NCBI GenBank assembly: GCA_013001595.1
Contig: JABDMH010000120.1
Span: 1 to 64,000 of the forward strand
DNA from: Saprospiraceae bacterium
GTDB lineage: Bacteria; Bacteroidota; Bacteroidia; Chitinophagales; Saprospiraceae
DNA: 64,000 bases
Direction of reading: 5' to 3'
This document shows, in pieces, positions 8,880-17,389 of this stretch (within the stretch, counting starts at the first letter, position 1; each line of letters starts with the position of its first letter). The notes beneath the pieces were generated by a model that was not told the DNA's origin, did no database searches, and saw nothing but the letters and a program-made list of their open reading frames with translations. A program made the position numbers and the translations under genes.

Positions 8880-9425
8880 ATGCAAAAACCAAGTGTTGTT
8901 ATTGAAAAACTAATTAGTGCGATTGATATTCTATGCAGTCGAGTAGGAAAAAGTGCTGCGTGGCTCACGACCGTAATGGTCATCGTGATTTGCGTAGATG
9001 TGGTCATAAGATATGTTTTTAGCACATCCAAGGCCTGGATGACCGAATTTGAATGGCATATGTTTGCGCTGGTTTTTCTAATTGGCGCTGCGTATACCTT
9101 TGCGCACGATGCACATGTTCGGGTTGACCTCTTTTATGGAAGGCTTTCTGAGAAGCGCAAAGCACTGATTAACATCACAGGAATTGTTGGACTATTATTA
9201 CCCTGGTGTTTGATAGTCATTCGATCATCATATAAATACGCTTACAATTCATTTGCTATTAGAGAATCGTCACCGGATCCTGGTGGACTATCTGCAAGGT
9301 ATATTATCAAATTTGCGATTGTCCTAGGATTCATCTTGTTGGCAATGCAAGCAGTCTCCGTACTATTAAAAAGTGTAGGAGTGCTACGTGGAACTCGCAA
9401 AGTAATTTTTGACCCCAAAGACTAA
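8880..9425 (+). CDS. TRAP transporter small permease subunit (DctQ family)
   Basis: The small membrane component of a tripartite ATP-independent periplasmic transporter, which takes up organic acids using an ion gradient. The 181-residue protein has four predicted membrane helices (about residues 27-47, 60-78, 95-115 and 143-163) and DctQ-family features: VDVVIRYVF after the first helix, then WMTEFEWHMFALVFLIGAAYTFAHDAHVRVDLFYGR split over the second helix. The ATG at 8880 follows a stop in the same neighbourhood and has no Shine-Dalgarno. The stop codon abuts the ATG of the large subunit, so the two are co-translated. The substrate-binding DctP subunit is missing from this neighbourhood. Confidence 0.9.
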   Translation: MQKPSVVIEKLISAIDILCSRVGKSAAWLTTVMVIVICVDVVIRYVFSTSKAWMTEFEWHMFALVFLIGAAYTFAHDAHVRVDLFYGRLSEKRKALINITGIVGLLLPWCLIVIRSSYKYAYNSFAIRESSPDPGGLSARYIIKFAIVLGFILLAMQAVSVLLKSVGVLRGTRKVIFDPKD

Positions 9426-10742
9426 ATGTTTATGCAAGAGCAGCAATTGGCGATCATATTATTTGCCTGCATTTTTATACTCATCCTTGCTGGTTTTCCA
9501 GTTGCATTCACGCTGGGAGGACTGTCCGTAATTTTTGGATACTTCACTTTAGGTGTAGAGTTTTTCAACTTTCTACCCTCACGCATCATGGGTGTGATGA
9601 GCAATTATGTATTGATCGCAGTGCCACTCTTTGTGTACATGGGCATTATGCTGGAAAAATCTGGATTGGCAGAAAGCTTACTTGAAACAATGGCAATGTT
9701 ATTTGGCAAGATTCGTGGTGGACTTGCCATTTCGGTGGTCGTCGTGGGAGCCATGCTAGCTGCCAGTACTGGCATTGTAGGCGCGACGGTTATAACGATG
9801 GGGTTGATTTCCTTACCTACCATGCTAAAGCGGAACTATAGTCCCGAACTCGCTACGGGTACCATTGCCTCTGCAGGTACACTGGGTCAGATCATACCAC
9901 CGTCTGTTGTCCTGGTCTTGCTAGGAAGCGTACTTAACGTGTCCGTTGGAGATTTGTTTGCGGCTGCATTGATTCCCGGTGTCCTGTTGGTTTTTTGTTA
10001 TGTCCTTTATGTGCTGGTCATTGCTAAATTACGGCCTGAGATCGCCCCTGCCATACCGGAGGAAGAGATTGATGCCTTCAAAGGAAAAGGTTGGCTCGGA
10101 CAGGTAATAAAAGCATTTGTACTTCCACTCGTACTCATTGTTGCTGTGTTGGGATCGATATTTGCGGGGATAGCTTCTCCCACTGAGGCAGCAGCAGTCG
10201 GTGCTCTAGGAGCCACTTTATTAACCTTGGTACAGGGAAAATTTACTATGGAGGTATTGCGTCAGGTCATGTACCAAACTACTCGTCTCACCTGCATGGT
10301 ATTTATCATACTGCTAGGAGCAACAACCTTTTCTTTGGTCTTTCGTGGAATGGGTGGAGATGACTATTTAGTGGAAATTATCCAACAGGCAAATCTGTCG
10401 GCTAACGGTTTCTTATTGCTTGTGATGTTGGTGGTCTTCGTAGCTGGCTTCTTCATTGATTTCATAGAAATCATTTTTATCATCGTACCTGTAGTGGCAC
10501 CCATCTTTGAAGCCTATGATATGAACTTAATCTGGATAGGTGTCCTACTCGCGCTCAATTTACAGACCTCTTTCCTATCACCCCCGTTCGGCTTTTCACT
10601 ATTCTATCTCAAAGGTGTGGCACCACCTAGCATCACGACTGCCCATTTGTATCGAGGTATTGTGCCGTTTGTGCTGATCCAAGTTGTATTTCTACTACTT
10701 GTCATCTTCTATCCTTCTCTGGTGCTCTATTTGGTTGATTAG
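9426..10742 (+). CDS. TRAP transporter large permease subunit (DctM family)
   Basis: The translocating subunit of the TRAP transporter, 438 residues with about twelve hydrophobic helices. Family motifs are visible: the opening LAIILFACIFILILAGFPVAF, VPLFVYMGIMLEKSGLAE, GGLAISVVVVGAMLAASTG, LGQIIPPSVVLVLLG, IASPTEAAAVGALGA and SFLSPPFGFSLFYLKG. The inverted-topology halves typical of DctM are complete, so the gene looks intact. It starts at the base immediately after the DctQ stop. The wide spacing of polar residues in helix FFIDFIEIIFIIVPVV resembles TRAP members used for keto or hydroxy acids, but the substrate cannot be named. It converges with the DUF2141 gene. Confidence 0.92.
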   Translation: MFMQEQQLAIILFACIFILILAGFPVAFTLGGLSVIFGYFTLGVEFFNFLPSRIMGVMSNYVLIAVPLFVYMGIMLEKSGLAESLLETMAMLFGKIRGGLAISVVVVGAMLAASTGIVGATVITMGLISLPTMLKRNYSPELATGTIASAGTLGQIIPPSVVLVLLGSVLNVSVGDLFAAALIPGVLLVFCYVLYVLVIAKLRPEIAPAIPEEEIDAFKGKGWLGQVIKAFVLPLVLIVAVLGSIFAGIASPTEAAAVGALGATLLTLVQGKFTMEVLRQVMYQTTRLTCMVFIILLGATTFSLVFRGMGGDDYLVEIIQQANLSANGFLLLVMLVVFVAGFFIDFIEIIFIIVPVVAPIFEAYDMNLIWIGVLLALNLQTSFLSPPFGFSLFYLKGVAPPSITTAHLYRGIVPFVLIQVVFLLLVIFYPSLVLYLVD

Positions 10743-10756
10743 GAGGAGGACCAGGG

Positions 10757-11221
10757 TTACAGTATGCTCTTGAGGTTGATCGCAATCGATGTCTCCTGAT
10801 GATCATGGGCAAAAGCACAGTCTTTAAAATCAGGCGATCCGAATCCTAAGTTAGGATTGTTTGAAAATCCGAAGTCTTCTTTTGGAATGCCAAACAATCT
10901 TTTGTCAAGGAAACCATTCGCATTCGTGTCGTGAAATAAACTGATCGCATATTGACCGAATGGCAAGTCCTCGAAGTAAACTTGCAGATCACCCTTTTCA
11001 GTTACATCCATCGTTTTTACGGCTAAACAAGCTTCCAAAAAATCTTCTGCAGTTGCCGTCAAGCAGATTATCAATGTCCCATTCCCCGAACGAACATTAT
11101 TAATAGACACTTCCAAGGTGCCTTGCCGTTGATCCTGTTCTAATAGGCCTGATTGCGGTGGTAGGTTCAACAGCCATAAAATCAAATACGCTGTGGACAA
11201 GATTAGAGAATTGTTCGTCAT
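10757..11221 (-). CDS. DUF2141 family secreted protein
   Basis: A 154-residue protein with an N-terminal hydrophobic segment (residues about 6-22) and a beta-sandwich-like body. FHDTNANGFLDKRLFGIPKE followed by DFGFSNNP is the signature of DUF2141, a family of small exported Bacteroidota/Proteobacteria proteins of unknown function. The DTNANGFLD stretch resembles a calcium-binding EF-hand-like loop, which is an inference. It is a lone gene, tail to tail with the TRAP genes (14 bases between stops). Confidence 0.88.
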   Translation of the reverse strand: MTNNSLILSTAYLILWLLNLPPQSGLLEQDQRQGTLEVSINNVRSGNGTLIICLTATAEDFLEACLAVKTMDVTEKGDLQVYFEDLPFGQYAISLFHDTNANGFLDKRLFGIPKEDFGFSNNPNLGFGSPDFKDCAFAHDHQETSIAINLKSIL

Positions 11222-11336
11222 AAAGATTAAACGTTTTCAATAGAAGAAACCTTATCTATGATGCATCTTGCATGCATCTCTGAAATGTGAAAGTCTCGAA
11301 CGCAGCCGAAGTAGGAAGGTAGAATTCTACCGAGAT

Positions 11337-11366
11337 TTTGGAAAAGAATAACCAATTTTACCTTTG
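11337..11366 (+). promoter_or_regulatory. Bacteroidota promoter for the HEAT-like gene
   Basis: TTTG at 11337-11340, 18 bases, then TACCTTTG at 11359-11366: both elements of the Bacteroidota primary promoter at near-ideal spacing. Transcription would start around 11372, giving a leader of about a dozen bases before the ATG at 11385. Confidence 0.75.
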
Positions 11367-11384
11367 CCAACAATTTGCAAGTTT

Positions 11385-11909
11385 ATGGATTTTAATCACC
11401 TATTATCTCAGCATTTGAATCGATCAGATATGCTTGGCATTGTAAATTACATCGGCAATGATCAGCATCGATTTGATGTTCTTTTTGAGCTATTCTGTTA
11501 TGGACCTCCCCGGATTGCCCAACGTGCCTCATGGTTGGTAAGCAATTGTGTAGAAAGGCATCCACTCTTAATTGCTAACCAATACGATGGATTATTAGAT
11601 ATGTTAGAAAATCCCACTCATGCTGCAATCAAGAGAAATGCCGTCAGGTTGCTCACCTTTATTGAAATACCTACTCGATGGCAAGGACCCATTTATGAAA
11701 AATGCTTCCAACTAGCTCATTCACCAGAAGAAGCCATTGCCTTAAGGTCATTCAGTCTTAAAGTACTTTTTAATATAGCCAAGGACCATCCAGATCTCTT
11801 AGTTGAATTGGATGAACTATTGCACGATTGTGCTCAATCAGATAGCCCCGGAATCCTTTCTAGGATAAGAAATCTGCGGAAAGCAATTGAGAAAATCAGA
11901 GGCGACTAA
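11385..11909 (+). CDS. HEAT-repeat-like helical protein
   Basis: A 174-residue all-helical protein without signal peptide. Segments such as PPRIAQRASWLVSNCVERHP, HAAIKRNAVRLLTFIEIP and EEAIALRSFSLKVLFNIAKDHPDL have the helix-turn-helix pattern and conserved Arg/Ala/Leu of HEAT/armadillo-type repeats, suggesting a scaffold for protein binding in the cytoplasm. The ATG at 11385 is chosen over a TTG at 11364 because the latter falls within the promoter. Specific function unknown. It ends five bases before the stop of the convergent LEA-like gene. Confidence 0.75.
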   Translation: MDFNHLLSQHLNRSDMLGIVNYIGNDQHRFDVLFELFCYGPPRIAQRASWLVSNCVERHPLLIANQYDGLLDMLENPTHAAIKRNAVRLLTFIEIPTRWQGPIYEKCFQLAHSPEEAIALRSFSLKVLFNIAKDHPDLLVELDELLHDCAQSDSPGILSRIRNLRKAIEKIRGD

Positions 11910-11914
11910 ACTGA

Positions 11915-12928
11915 TTATTCTTCCTCACTGACGATCTGCGCATCGTCAATGATCTCATTGCCATCACCATCCAAATCATCAAATCCGGGAACGGTACCTT
12001 CATCAGCCGCTTTATCGGGTTCAGTTTTACCCACGATTTTAGGTTTATCTGGTGCAAACGGATCACGCACTTTGTCGTAGTCTCCATCAGCAAAAGCTGC
12101 AGCCTTGGCAAAAAAGTCATCTCCAGCGAGGGGGTCTTTTTTTAGTGCCTCAGCGGGAGTAGTTTTGCTAGTATTTGATTCGGCAGCCTCATCAGACATG
12201 CTTTGAGCCTTTTCTATGGTTTCATCTAATTTCTCACTCATTTTATCGACCACATCCTGAGCCTTATCTGCGATATCGCCATGAGTGTCTTCCATCGGCG
12301 CATCATCCTGCCCTAGCTCAACTTGGTCAGTGTCATCTCCATCGAAAAGAGCGTCCATGCTATCTTTATTTTCAGAGTCAGCATGAGCATCCTTTTGCCC
12401 TAAATCATCATCAAAAAGTGCTTCTCCCTTTTCATGAATTTTTTCACCCACATCTTTAGCCTTTTCATAGAGTGCACCAGCTCCCTTTAGGATCTTACTT
12501 CCAACGTCTTCAGCAACATCTTTGGCATCTTCGATAAACTCTGATGTTTCCTCTTTAATTTTACCTCGAATTCCTTCAGTTGAATCCAAAGCCTTGTCCC
12601 AAACTTCAGAGGTCTTATCTACTAGTTTTTCACCAACTTCTCCAGCAGTATCCTTGGTTTTATCCCAGATATCTTCCGTCTTATCCGCGATCTTGTCACT
12701 CAATTCTTCTGCAGTACCTTTGGTTTTATCCCATAAGTCTTCTGTCTTATCGGCAATTTTTTCTCCCAAATCCTCAGCCACGTCCTTGGTCTTATCCCAC
12801 AATTCTTCCGATTCATTCACTAATTTGGATCCAGCAGTCTTTCCTTTTTCTATTGTTTTGTCTGCAGCTGATTTTGATACAGACTTTACCCCAAATAGGA
12901 GCTTTTTGAAATCATTAAATATTCCCAT
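11915..12928 (-). CDS. LEA-like/YtxH-like 22-residue-repeat protein
   Basis: A 337-residue, highly charged protein with no signal peptide. Residues about 40-130 are a tandem array with a 22-residue period (two 11-mers) built on LWDKTKxxAEDLGEKIADKTED, repeated about four times and then degenerating (VAEDVGSKILKG, AKDVGEKIHEKG). Such 11-mer Lys/Glu/Ala/Thr repeats form amphipathic or disordered helices as in group 3 LEA and YtxH-like stress proteins. From about residue 170 the protein becomes acidic and low-complexity (DDDLGQKD, FDGDDTDQ), ending DDAQIVSEEE. A role in desiccation, osmotic or envelope stress is an inference. The start ATG at 12928 gives MGIFNDFKKLLFG. Confidence 0.75.
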   Translation of the reverse strand: MGIFNDFKKLLFGVKSVSKSAADKTIEKGKTAGSKLVNESEELWDKTKDVAEDLGEKIADKTEDLWDKTKGTAEELSDKIADKTEDIWDKTKDTAGEVGEKLVDKTSEVWDKALDSTEGIRGKIKEETSEFIEDAKDVAEDVGSKILKGAGALYEKAKDVGEKIHEKGEALFDDDLGQKDAHADSENKDSMDALFDGDDTDQVELGQDDAPMEDTHGDIADKAQDVVDKMSEKLDETIEKAQSMSDEAAESNTSKTTPAEALKKDPLAGDDFFAKAAAFADGDYDKVRDPFAPDKPKIVGKTEPDKAADEGTVPGFDDLDGDGNEIIDDAQIVSEEE

Positions 12929-13199
12929 GGCTTCAAATTTTATTTATGTTCAAGATACGGAAAAAAGAAACAAAACATACCAGAGGATCTGGATTATCCA
13001 ATGGTACATACCATGCCAGCGGGCCACTGTCTCTATCACTCTGTCATAGCTACCAAGTTGCTTTGCAGGTGGCTGCTTTTAGCCGAATAATTCTCACATG
13101 GTCAAATTTCTCTAGATCTGATCATCAGCATCATTGTTCTAAATAAGGTAGAAGTATGGACTTTAAAATCGCGGCAATCATCCTAGAGAATTAGGTATT

Positions 13200-13220
13200 C
13201 TATTCTACCAAGTAGAATAG
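13200..13220. repeat. Perfect 9-bp inverted repeat
   Basis: CTATTCTAC, three bases (CAA), then GTAGAATAG. There is no T-run, so it is not a classical terminator. Its position in a gene-poor stretch gives no obvious target gene. Confidence 0.5.
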
Positions 13221-13966
13221 CGAACTTCACGGTGAAAGCCTTGACCAAAGGACCATCGTATTTAGGAGAGATACGGATTAAACGGTGCGTACTCAACATC
13301 TACTTGAACACAAATGCATAAGCGTCGATCCAGGTACATATGTACATCACTCTGCTAGGTCAATCCATAAATCGTCCTCAATCACTAGCTAATTGAATCA
13401 TTAGGATTGCGATAGTCCCCGAGTATCATACGTTTCAAGTACTTTCAGAAGAATGATCGCTCAGGGGCCAATAATAATCTAGATCACTATTTTTCCACAT
13501 GTCGATCAAAATTAATTCGAGTCCTTCATTAAGACATATATAGATAATACCCTCTCTTCCGTCCATCTTTTCTAAGCAACATACCAGGATAGTATCTTAT
13601 TGAAAGCATTGGTATTAAAATTAAAGAGTGACATTGCCTCGCAGCAATAGATAAAACTGAACATTCCAATGCATAAGAGAATCTGTGGAAATGCACGGAC
13701 TTCAGCATTGGTTGGATTTGGAAAAGGGTGGATTTCTGATAAAAGATGCTCCTTCATTTCATCTGAGCACTTGATAATATGAAGGACTATAGATGATTTT
13801 AATATCCATCATTTCGCCATTGGATCGGCACTTAAACCTACACATAGAAGCTTATCATCATATAAGTGGAATAATTTTTGCTATGCTTAAGCGTCAGCAA
13901 TTGGAATGCATTCCAGCACTAATTCCCATTTCTATAAAGTATGGGTAGAATATTGGAAAAAGATAT

Positions 13967-13974
13967 TACCTTTG
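13967..13974 (+). promoter_or_regulatory. Candidate -7 element for the AT-hook gene
   Basis: TACCTTTG is a perfect TAnnTTTG match 42 bases before the ATG. The only TTGG upstream is too close (13953) to be a normal -33, so the promoter may depend on an activator or have a weak -33. Confidence 0.5.
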
Positions 13975-14016
13975 CGGCGATTTATAAATCACTTGTTTAA
14001 ATAAATAAAAGCTACG

Positions 14017-14769
14017 ATGGCCGCATTAACATCAAAAGAACTGACCGACTTAATCGAAAAGTATAAGTCGGATCAGAAGAAATTAGATTTTCAAAAGAAG
14101 CTCGTAAGCAACCAAATTAAAGAACTTCGGGCAACACTTAAGTCAGTAAAGGCTGCAGAGAAAAAAAGTCTGCAGGAAGCACGCAAGAAAGCAGCAGCTA
14201 AAAAAGGACCAGGTCGTCCCAAAAAAGGACCGGGTCGTCCTAAAAAATCTACATCTACAGCAAGCACCGCTAAAAAAGGACCTGGACGTCCTAAAAAAAG
14301 CACCAGCGCAGCTACCACATCTAGTGCTGCAAAAAGGGGACCGGGCAGACCTAAAAAATCCGCTAGTGCAGCAACACCTGCCAAGAAGCGAGGACCTGGA
14401 CGTCCTAAAAAAAGCACCAGCGCAGCTACCACATCTAATGCTGCAAAAAGGGGACCGGGCAGACCTAAAAAATCCGCTAGTGCAGCAACGCCTGCTAAAA
14501 AGCGAGGACCGGGTCGTCCTAAAAAAAGCACCAGCGCAGCTACCACTTCTAGTGCTGCAAAAAGGGGACCAGGTAGACCTAAAAAATCCGCTAGTGCAGC
14601 AACGCCTGCCAAGAAACGAGGACCGGGTCGTCCTAAAAAAAGCACCAGCGCAGCTACCACTTCTAGTGCTGTAAAAAGAGGACCGGGTCGTCCTAAAAAG
14701 GCTGAATCTACAGGCACCTCCTCTGCGCCAAAGAAGCGAGGACCAGGTAGGCCGCGCAAGGCAAAGTAG
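14017..14769 (+). CDS. Histone H1-like protein with eleven AT-hook motifs
   Basis: A 250-residue, extremely basic protein. Residues 1-60 form a Lys/Glu-rich coiled-coil-like helix (LTDLIEKYKSDQKKLDFQKK). From about residue 62 to the end it is a tandem array of eleven GPGRP(K/R)K units separated by Ser/Thr/Ala-rich linkers of two alternating kinds (STSAATTSSAAKR and SASAATPAKKR). GRP flanked by Lys/Arg is the AT-hook core that inserts into the minor groove of AT-rich DNA. A chromatin-compacting or nucleoid-associated role is therefore likely, as for histone-H1-like proteins of bacteria; this is inference from composition. It is a single gene followed by its own terminator. Confidence 0.85.
   Translation: MAALTSKELTDLIEKYKSDQKKLDFQKKLVSNQIKELRATLKSVKAAEKKSLQEARKKAAAKKGPGRPKKGPGRPKKSTSTASTAKKGPGRPKKSTSAATTSSAAKRGPGRPKKSASAATPAKKRGPGRPKKSTSAATTSNAAKRGPGRPKKSASAATPAKKRGPGRPKKSTSAATTSSAAKRGPGRPKKSASAATPAKKRGPGRPKKSTSAATTSSAVKRGPGRPKKAESTGTSSAPKKRGPGRPRKAK
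14199..14763 (+). repeat. In-gene tandem repeat with 114-bp higher-order period
   Basis: The linker block AGCACCAGCGCAGCTACCAC recurs at 14299, 14413, 14527 and 14641, exactly 114 bases apart, so two alternating AT-hook units (20 + 18 residues) form a 38-residue super-repeat. The near-identity at nucleotide level indicates recent duplication and makes copy number prone to change. Confidence 0.9.
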
Positions 14770-14813
14770 TAGATAACAATATGCCAAAACTTTTGGTTGG
14801 CTAATAGAAATTA

Positions 14814-14846
14814 GGATGTTCACTTACCGTGAGCATCCTTTTTTTT
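14814..14846 (+). terminator. Rho-independent terminator after the AT-hook gene
   Basis: GGATGTTCAC (14814-14823), loop TTACC, GTGAGCATCC (14829-14838) with a single T-G wobble, then eight T residues. It lies 45 bases after the stop codon. Confidence 0.88.
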
Positions 14847-14916
14847 GAGCCGCAATCTAGATCGGTACATTCACCAATATTCAATACACCAATGATCTGA
14901 TGAAAATTTGAGATCT

Positions 14917-16032
14917 ATGCGCAACAGCATTAAAATTTCCCAGATGGGCAAAAGGAAATTATCTATTGATGTCTTACGTGGCATGACGATCTTTTTCATG
15001 ATCATCGTCAATTCACCAGGATCTTGGGAATTTGTATACCGCCCACTTAGACACGCTCCCTGGAATGGATGCACTCCGACAGACCTGGTCTTTCCATTTT
15101 TTGTATTCATTGTTGGACTCAGCATGTCCTATTCCTTTCGCAAGTATCATGCTAGAGAACGCAGCGCTTGGGTAAAGAAAATAGTGAGCCGAACCTTATT
15201 GATTTTCCTGGTAGGTCTCCTACTTAATTGGTTTCCATTTTTCAATAAATCAATAGCAGATTTAAGAATATTTGGTGTATTGCAGCGAATAGCTCTCGCT
15301 TATGGCCTAGGAGGTATGCTCATCATTTTCCTGGCTAAATATTACAAATGGGCTTTTGCAGTTGTCCTATTATTGTACTGGTGGTTACTGATCCAATTTG
15401 GTGGAATTCAGCCTTTATCATTAGAGGAAAACGCAGTGCGCTATTTGGATCTCTTCTTATGGGGAGATCAGCATCTCTACCATGGCTATGGTCTACCATT
15501 TGATCCCGAGGGACTCCTTAGTGCCTTGCCGGCTGTGGGTACTGTTCTTTTTGGATTCTATGTGGGGAAAACGATGCAGGCAATAGATCAACACCCAAAG
15601 CAGATCAGAGCGCTCACAATAATTGGACTTACAGCTGCGATAATCGGTATGATATGGCACTATCTGGGTTTTCCCATAAATAAACCTCTATGGTCAAGCT
15701 CGTACGTGTTATTCAGTGGTGGGCTAGCCTGTCTATTTTTGGCTGTATTGATATTCTTTATTGACCATCTTGGGTACAGAAAATGGACCTATGTTTTCCG
15801 TGCTTTTGGATTAAACCCGTTGATCTCATATGTGCTGTCAGGCTTGATCTTGAAGACCTTATTTCTCATTAAAATTGGTGAGGTCAATTTATATGGTTGG
15901 CTGTATGTGTCGGTCTTTCAAAGCTTATTGGGTGACTATTTAGGATCTCTGGTGCAGGCGATCAGCTACACAATGTTTATCTGGCTATTTGCATGGTGGC
16001 TTTATGCTTACAATCGAGTAATTAAACTTTAA
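14917..16032 (+). CDS. NagX-like membrane acyltransferase (COG4299, HGSNAT-like)
   Basis: A multi-pass membrane protein of about 370 residues related to heparan-alpha-glucosaminide N-acetyltransferase and bacterial NagX. The hallmark N-terminus is present: RKLSIDVLRGMTIFFMIIVN, followed by a conserved WNGCTPTDLVFPFFVFIVG segment, then a series of about ten hydrophobic helices and FRAFGLNPLISYVLSG near the end. These proteins are thought to transfer acetyl groups across the membrane to amino sugars; the substrate here is unknown. The ATG at 14917 is the first ATG; MGKRKLS (14944) is an equally plausible start since the conserved part begins there. It is monocistronic between a terminator and the convergent WG gene. 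Confidence 0.85.
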   Translation: MRNSIKISQMGKRKLSIDVLRGMTIFFMIIVNSPGSWEFVYRPLRHAPWNGCTPTDLVFPFFVFIVGLSMSYSFRKYHARERSAWVKKIVSRTLLIFLVGLLLNWFPFFNKSIADLRIFGVLQRIALAYGLGGMLIIFLAKYYKWAFAVVLLLYWWLLIQFGGIQPLSLEENAVRYLDLFLWGDQHLYHGYGLPFDPEGLLSALPAVGTVLFGFYVGKTMQAIDQHPKQIRALTIIGLTAAIIGMIWHYLGFPINKPLWSSSYVLFSGGLACLFLAVLIFFIDHLGYRKWTYVFRAFGLNPLISYVLSGLILKTLFLIKIGEVNLYGWLYVSVFQSLLGDYLGSLVQAISYTMFIWLFAWWLYAYNRVIKL

Positions 16033-16120
16033 TCAATTGCATCGCGGTAATATTTGAGCAGCGCTGAAGGAATCATCTTTACTAGACCAGATAAGACCAT
16101 CAAATCAGGGCCTGCAGACG

Positions 16121-17389
16121 TTATCTCAACAGATGATCCGATTGAATCATGTTGCCAAAATGGTCAATGATCATTTTTTGTCCCTTATAAGTAATTTTGC
16201 ACAATCCTTCCTTGAATTTGGCCGACTGATCAAACTCGCATGGGATGGCCAATTGACCATTTACATCCAAAAAACCATAACCTGTATCTGAGCGAACACA
16301 GAACATACCATCTGCGATTTCACTTACTGCCTTATAGATTGGAGACACGATAAAGTCTCCATGTAGGTTAGCTACTCCCCATTTCCCTCGATGTGCAGCT
16401 AAAATATACCGATCGTCAAAGTAGGAGACATCATCGAAGCGAGGCTCAACAAGCCATGATCCGTTGTGATCAATAAATCCCAATTTTCCATTTTGTGGCA
16501 CCAAAGCCCTACCCTTTATAAATGGACTACCATAGTCGAATATAAATGAGGTTTTGATTTTTCCTTGGCGGTTAATGACTGCCCAAAGGCCTTCTTTTTG
16601 CACCATAGTATAATTTGAATGGAACAGAAAGGCTTTATGATAAGCAAAGGGAATCACTGTTTGTGCCAAAGTATCTAGAAATCCAGTTTGGCCATCTAAG
16701 ACAGCCATAGCCAAACCATCAGAAAAAGAAGAAATCGACTCGTAAATGGGATCTCCGACCCAACGTCCATTTCGATCTATGATACCGGCTTTGTCACCCT
16801 CAAATCGCCAGGAAAAGTTTTCTTTGAAATCTGGGATAAATTCATGCACAGGGGGTTCTACGACTTCCCCTTGGACATTAATGATTCCAACTTTTCCATT
16901 TTTCGTGAATATGCTCACTCCGCAAGAAAAATTGCGCAGATCATTTAGGGAGCATGGATGCAATATATTTGCCCTCTTATCTACAAGTCCCCACCTATTT
17001 CGCATCTGGATACGAATACAATTACCGTTCGTAATTATTGCAGATTGATAGGCATTCCGATTAATGCGTTTGCCAGCCCGATTAATCAACCATGCACCAT
17101 GACTCGATACTACAATGGCTAATCCCTCTACAAATCGCGATGCCTCTCGATAGATACATGGGATGACCATGCTGCCAGATGTATTTAGAAATCCATATCG
17201 GCCCTGCTTACTGCACCTATACAAACCGTCAATCGGCTCATCAATCCAATCATAGTCCTTTGAGATTTGCTCACCATCTTCATTCAAGAGGACATACTGG
17301 CTAGCCGAATACTGAACTAGTGGATCTTGACCAGCCACCTGTGCATAAAGCATGACCAACAGGAAAAGTAGGGGGTTTCGGATATTCAT
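16121..17389 (-). CDS. Exported WG-repeat protein
   Basis: A 422-residue protein with a signal peptide (MNIRNPLLFLLVMLYAQVAG). It is built from about a dozen WG (KWG) repeats of 23-35 residues: QGRYGFLNTSGSMVIP, KGLWAVINRQGKI-like units, NGKLGFIDHNGSWLVEPRFDD, RGKWGVANLHGDFIVSPIY and TGYGFLDVNGQLAIPCEFDQ. The pattern is G-(F/L)-(I/L)-(D/N)-x-x-G-x-(hydrophobic)-P. WG repeats probably form small beta units used in binding; the ligand is unknown. It converges with the NagX-like gene, with no nearby operon partner. Confidence 0.85.
   Translation of the reverse strand: MNIRNPLLFLLVMLYAQVAGQDPLVQYSASQYVLLNEDGEQISKDYDWIDEPIDGLYRCSKQGRYGFLNTSGSMVIPCIYREASRFVEGLAIVVSSHGAWLINRAGKRINRNAYQSAIITNGNCIRIQMRNRWGLVDKRANILHPCSLNDLRNFSCGVSIFTKNGKVGIINVQGEVVEPPVHEFIPDFKENFSWRFEGDKAGIIDRNGRWVGDPIYESISSFSDGLAMAVLDGQTGFLDTLAQTVIPFAYHKAFLFHSNYTMVQKEGLWAVINRQGKIKTSFIFDYGSPFIKGRALVPQNGKLGFIDHNGSWLVEPRFDDVSYFDDRYILAAHRGKWGVANLHGDFIVSPIYKAVSEIADGMFCVRSDTGYGFLDVNGQLAIPCEFDQSAKFKEGLCKITYKGQKMIIDHFGNMIQSDHLLR

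Larger units (their letters stand above)
12929..14016. other. 1.1-kb region without a convincing gene
   Basis: Between the LEA-like gene and the AT-hook gene I see no frame with coding character. The frame at 13572-13757 (minus) is short, Cys/Phe-rich and unsupported. The stretch contains a perfect dyad at 13200-13220 and, at its right end, the AT-hook gene's -7 element. No tRNA-like T-loop or CRISPR-like spacing was found. It could host a small RNA or a decayed gene, but nothing in the sequence shows which. Confidence 0.5.

Noticed and set aside
12175-13049. Plus-strand frames over the LEA-like gene
   Set aside because: Ser/Leu/Tyr-rich mirror images of the 22-residue repeats; no coding features.
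13572-13757. 61-residue minus-strand frame in the gene desert
   Set aside because: No promoter, no motif, composition unlike neighbouring genes.
14199-14763. Possible CRISPR-like array because of regular repeats
   Set aside because: Repeats are in-frame coding units without unique spacers; period 114 bp and peptide-encoding.
14091-14823. Long antisense frames over the AT-hook gene
   Set aside because: Low-complexity Leu/Gly/Pro or Ser/Arg shadows created by the tandem repeat.
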